The notes under the pieces are model-generated. The model saw only the letters and a list, made by a program, of their open reading frames with translations, made no database searches and had not been told where the DNA came from. A stretch of DNA of 6,734 bases, taken from an uncultured Lachnobacterium sp. (GTDB lineage Bacteria > Bacillota > Clostridia > Lachnospirales > Lachnospiraceae). The stretch covers positions 1 to 6,734 of the forward strand of contig CAMFPD010000122.1 in assembly GCA_945971355.1 (NCBI GenBank), given 5' to 3'. Positions within the stretch are counted from its first letter, which is position 1, and each line of letters begins with the position of its first letter. Made by a program: the position numbers and the translations under genes. Below, piece by piece: positions 6,618 to 6,734 of the stretch.

Positions 6618-6705
6618 GGAGAAGTACTCAAGTGGCCGAAGAGGTGCCCCTGCTAAGGGTATAGGTCGGGAAACTGGCGCGAGGGTTCAAATCCCTCCTT
6701 CTCCG
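6618..6705 (+). tRNA. tRNA-Ser (anticodon GCU)
   Basis: The sequence folds as a complete 88-nt class II tRNA. The acceptor stem is GGAGAAG (6618-6624) with CTTCTCC (6698-6704), followed by discriminator G at 6705. The D stem is CTC (6627-6629) with GAG (6641-6643), and GG at 6634-6635 lies in the loop. The anticodon stem is TGCCC (6645-6649) with GGGTA (6657-6661), one G-U pair included, and the loop CTGCTAA carries anticodon GCT at 6652-6654. The long variable arm, GTCGG/CTGGC with a GAAA loop (6665-6678), marks a serine tRNA. The T arm is GAGGG-TTCAAAT-CCCTC (6681-6697). It decodes AGC and AGU serine codons. CCA is not encoded; TTC follows, so CCA must be added enzymatically. Confidence 0.97.
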
Positions 6706-6734
6706 TTCAAATAAAAAATATTAAAAAGTTTTTT

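Noticed and set aside
6720..6734. AAAAAGTTTTTT at the right edge as a terminator for the tRNA gene
   Set aside because: The T-run is suggestive, but a one-base loop cannot form this hairpin and the sequence is cut at the window edge, so it cannot be judged.

Overview
This window looks like an ordinary core-genome segment of a low-GC, anaerobic Gram-positive bacterium. Clostridia, and probably Lachnospiraceae, fit best. The reasons are the AT-rich, AGA/ACA/ATA-rich codon use, strong AGGAGG-type ribosome binding sites on every gene, a short 644-residue GyrB without the enterobacterial insertion, a two-subunit oxygen-sensitive fumarase, and a tRNA gene without an encoded CCA. The family placement comes from recalled protein features, not from a search.

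Layout, all on the + strand: the 3' end of recF (1-362), gyrB (391-2325), gyrA (2346-4859), a hairpin terminator (4874-4903), fumarase alpha subunit (4922-5767), a 130-nt gap holding a perfect DnaA box (5829-5837), fumarase beta subunit (5898-6452), a 165-nt AT-rich spacer with a good promoter (6536-6564), and tRNA-Ser(GCU) (6618-6705). recF-gyrB-gyrA is the conserved order found downstream of dnaA-dnaN near the replication origin in many Firmicutes, so the window is probably close to oriC.

recF, gyrB and gyrA are tightly packed, with gaps of 28 and 20 nt, and are probably co-transcribed for recombinational repair and DNA supercoiling. GyrB supplies the ATPase and Toprim parts and GyrA the DNA-cleaving tyrosine and DNA-wrapping domain. 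The hairpin after gyrA probably ends most of that transcript. The fumarase subunits together form a class I [4Fe-4S] hydratase that interconverts fumarate and malate; they are metabolically unrelated to gyrase. The tRNA gene appears to have its own promoter.

I found no undescribed system, mobile element, CRISPR array or defence gene. The points most worth a second look are the lone consensus DnaA box inside the fumarase operon, the unusually long gap between the two fumarase subunit genes, and a glycine in GyrA at the quinolone-bridge position usually held by Asp or Glu.
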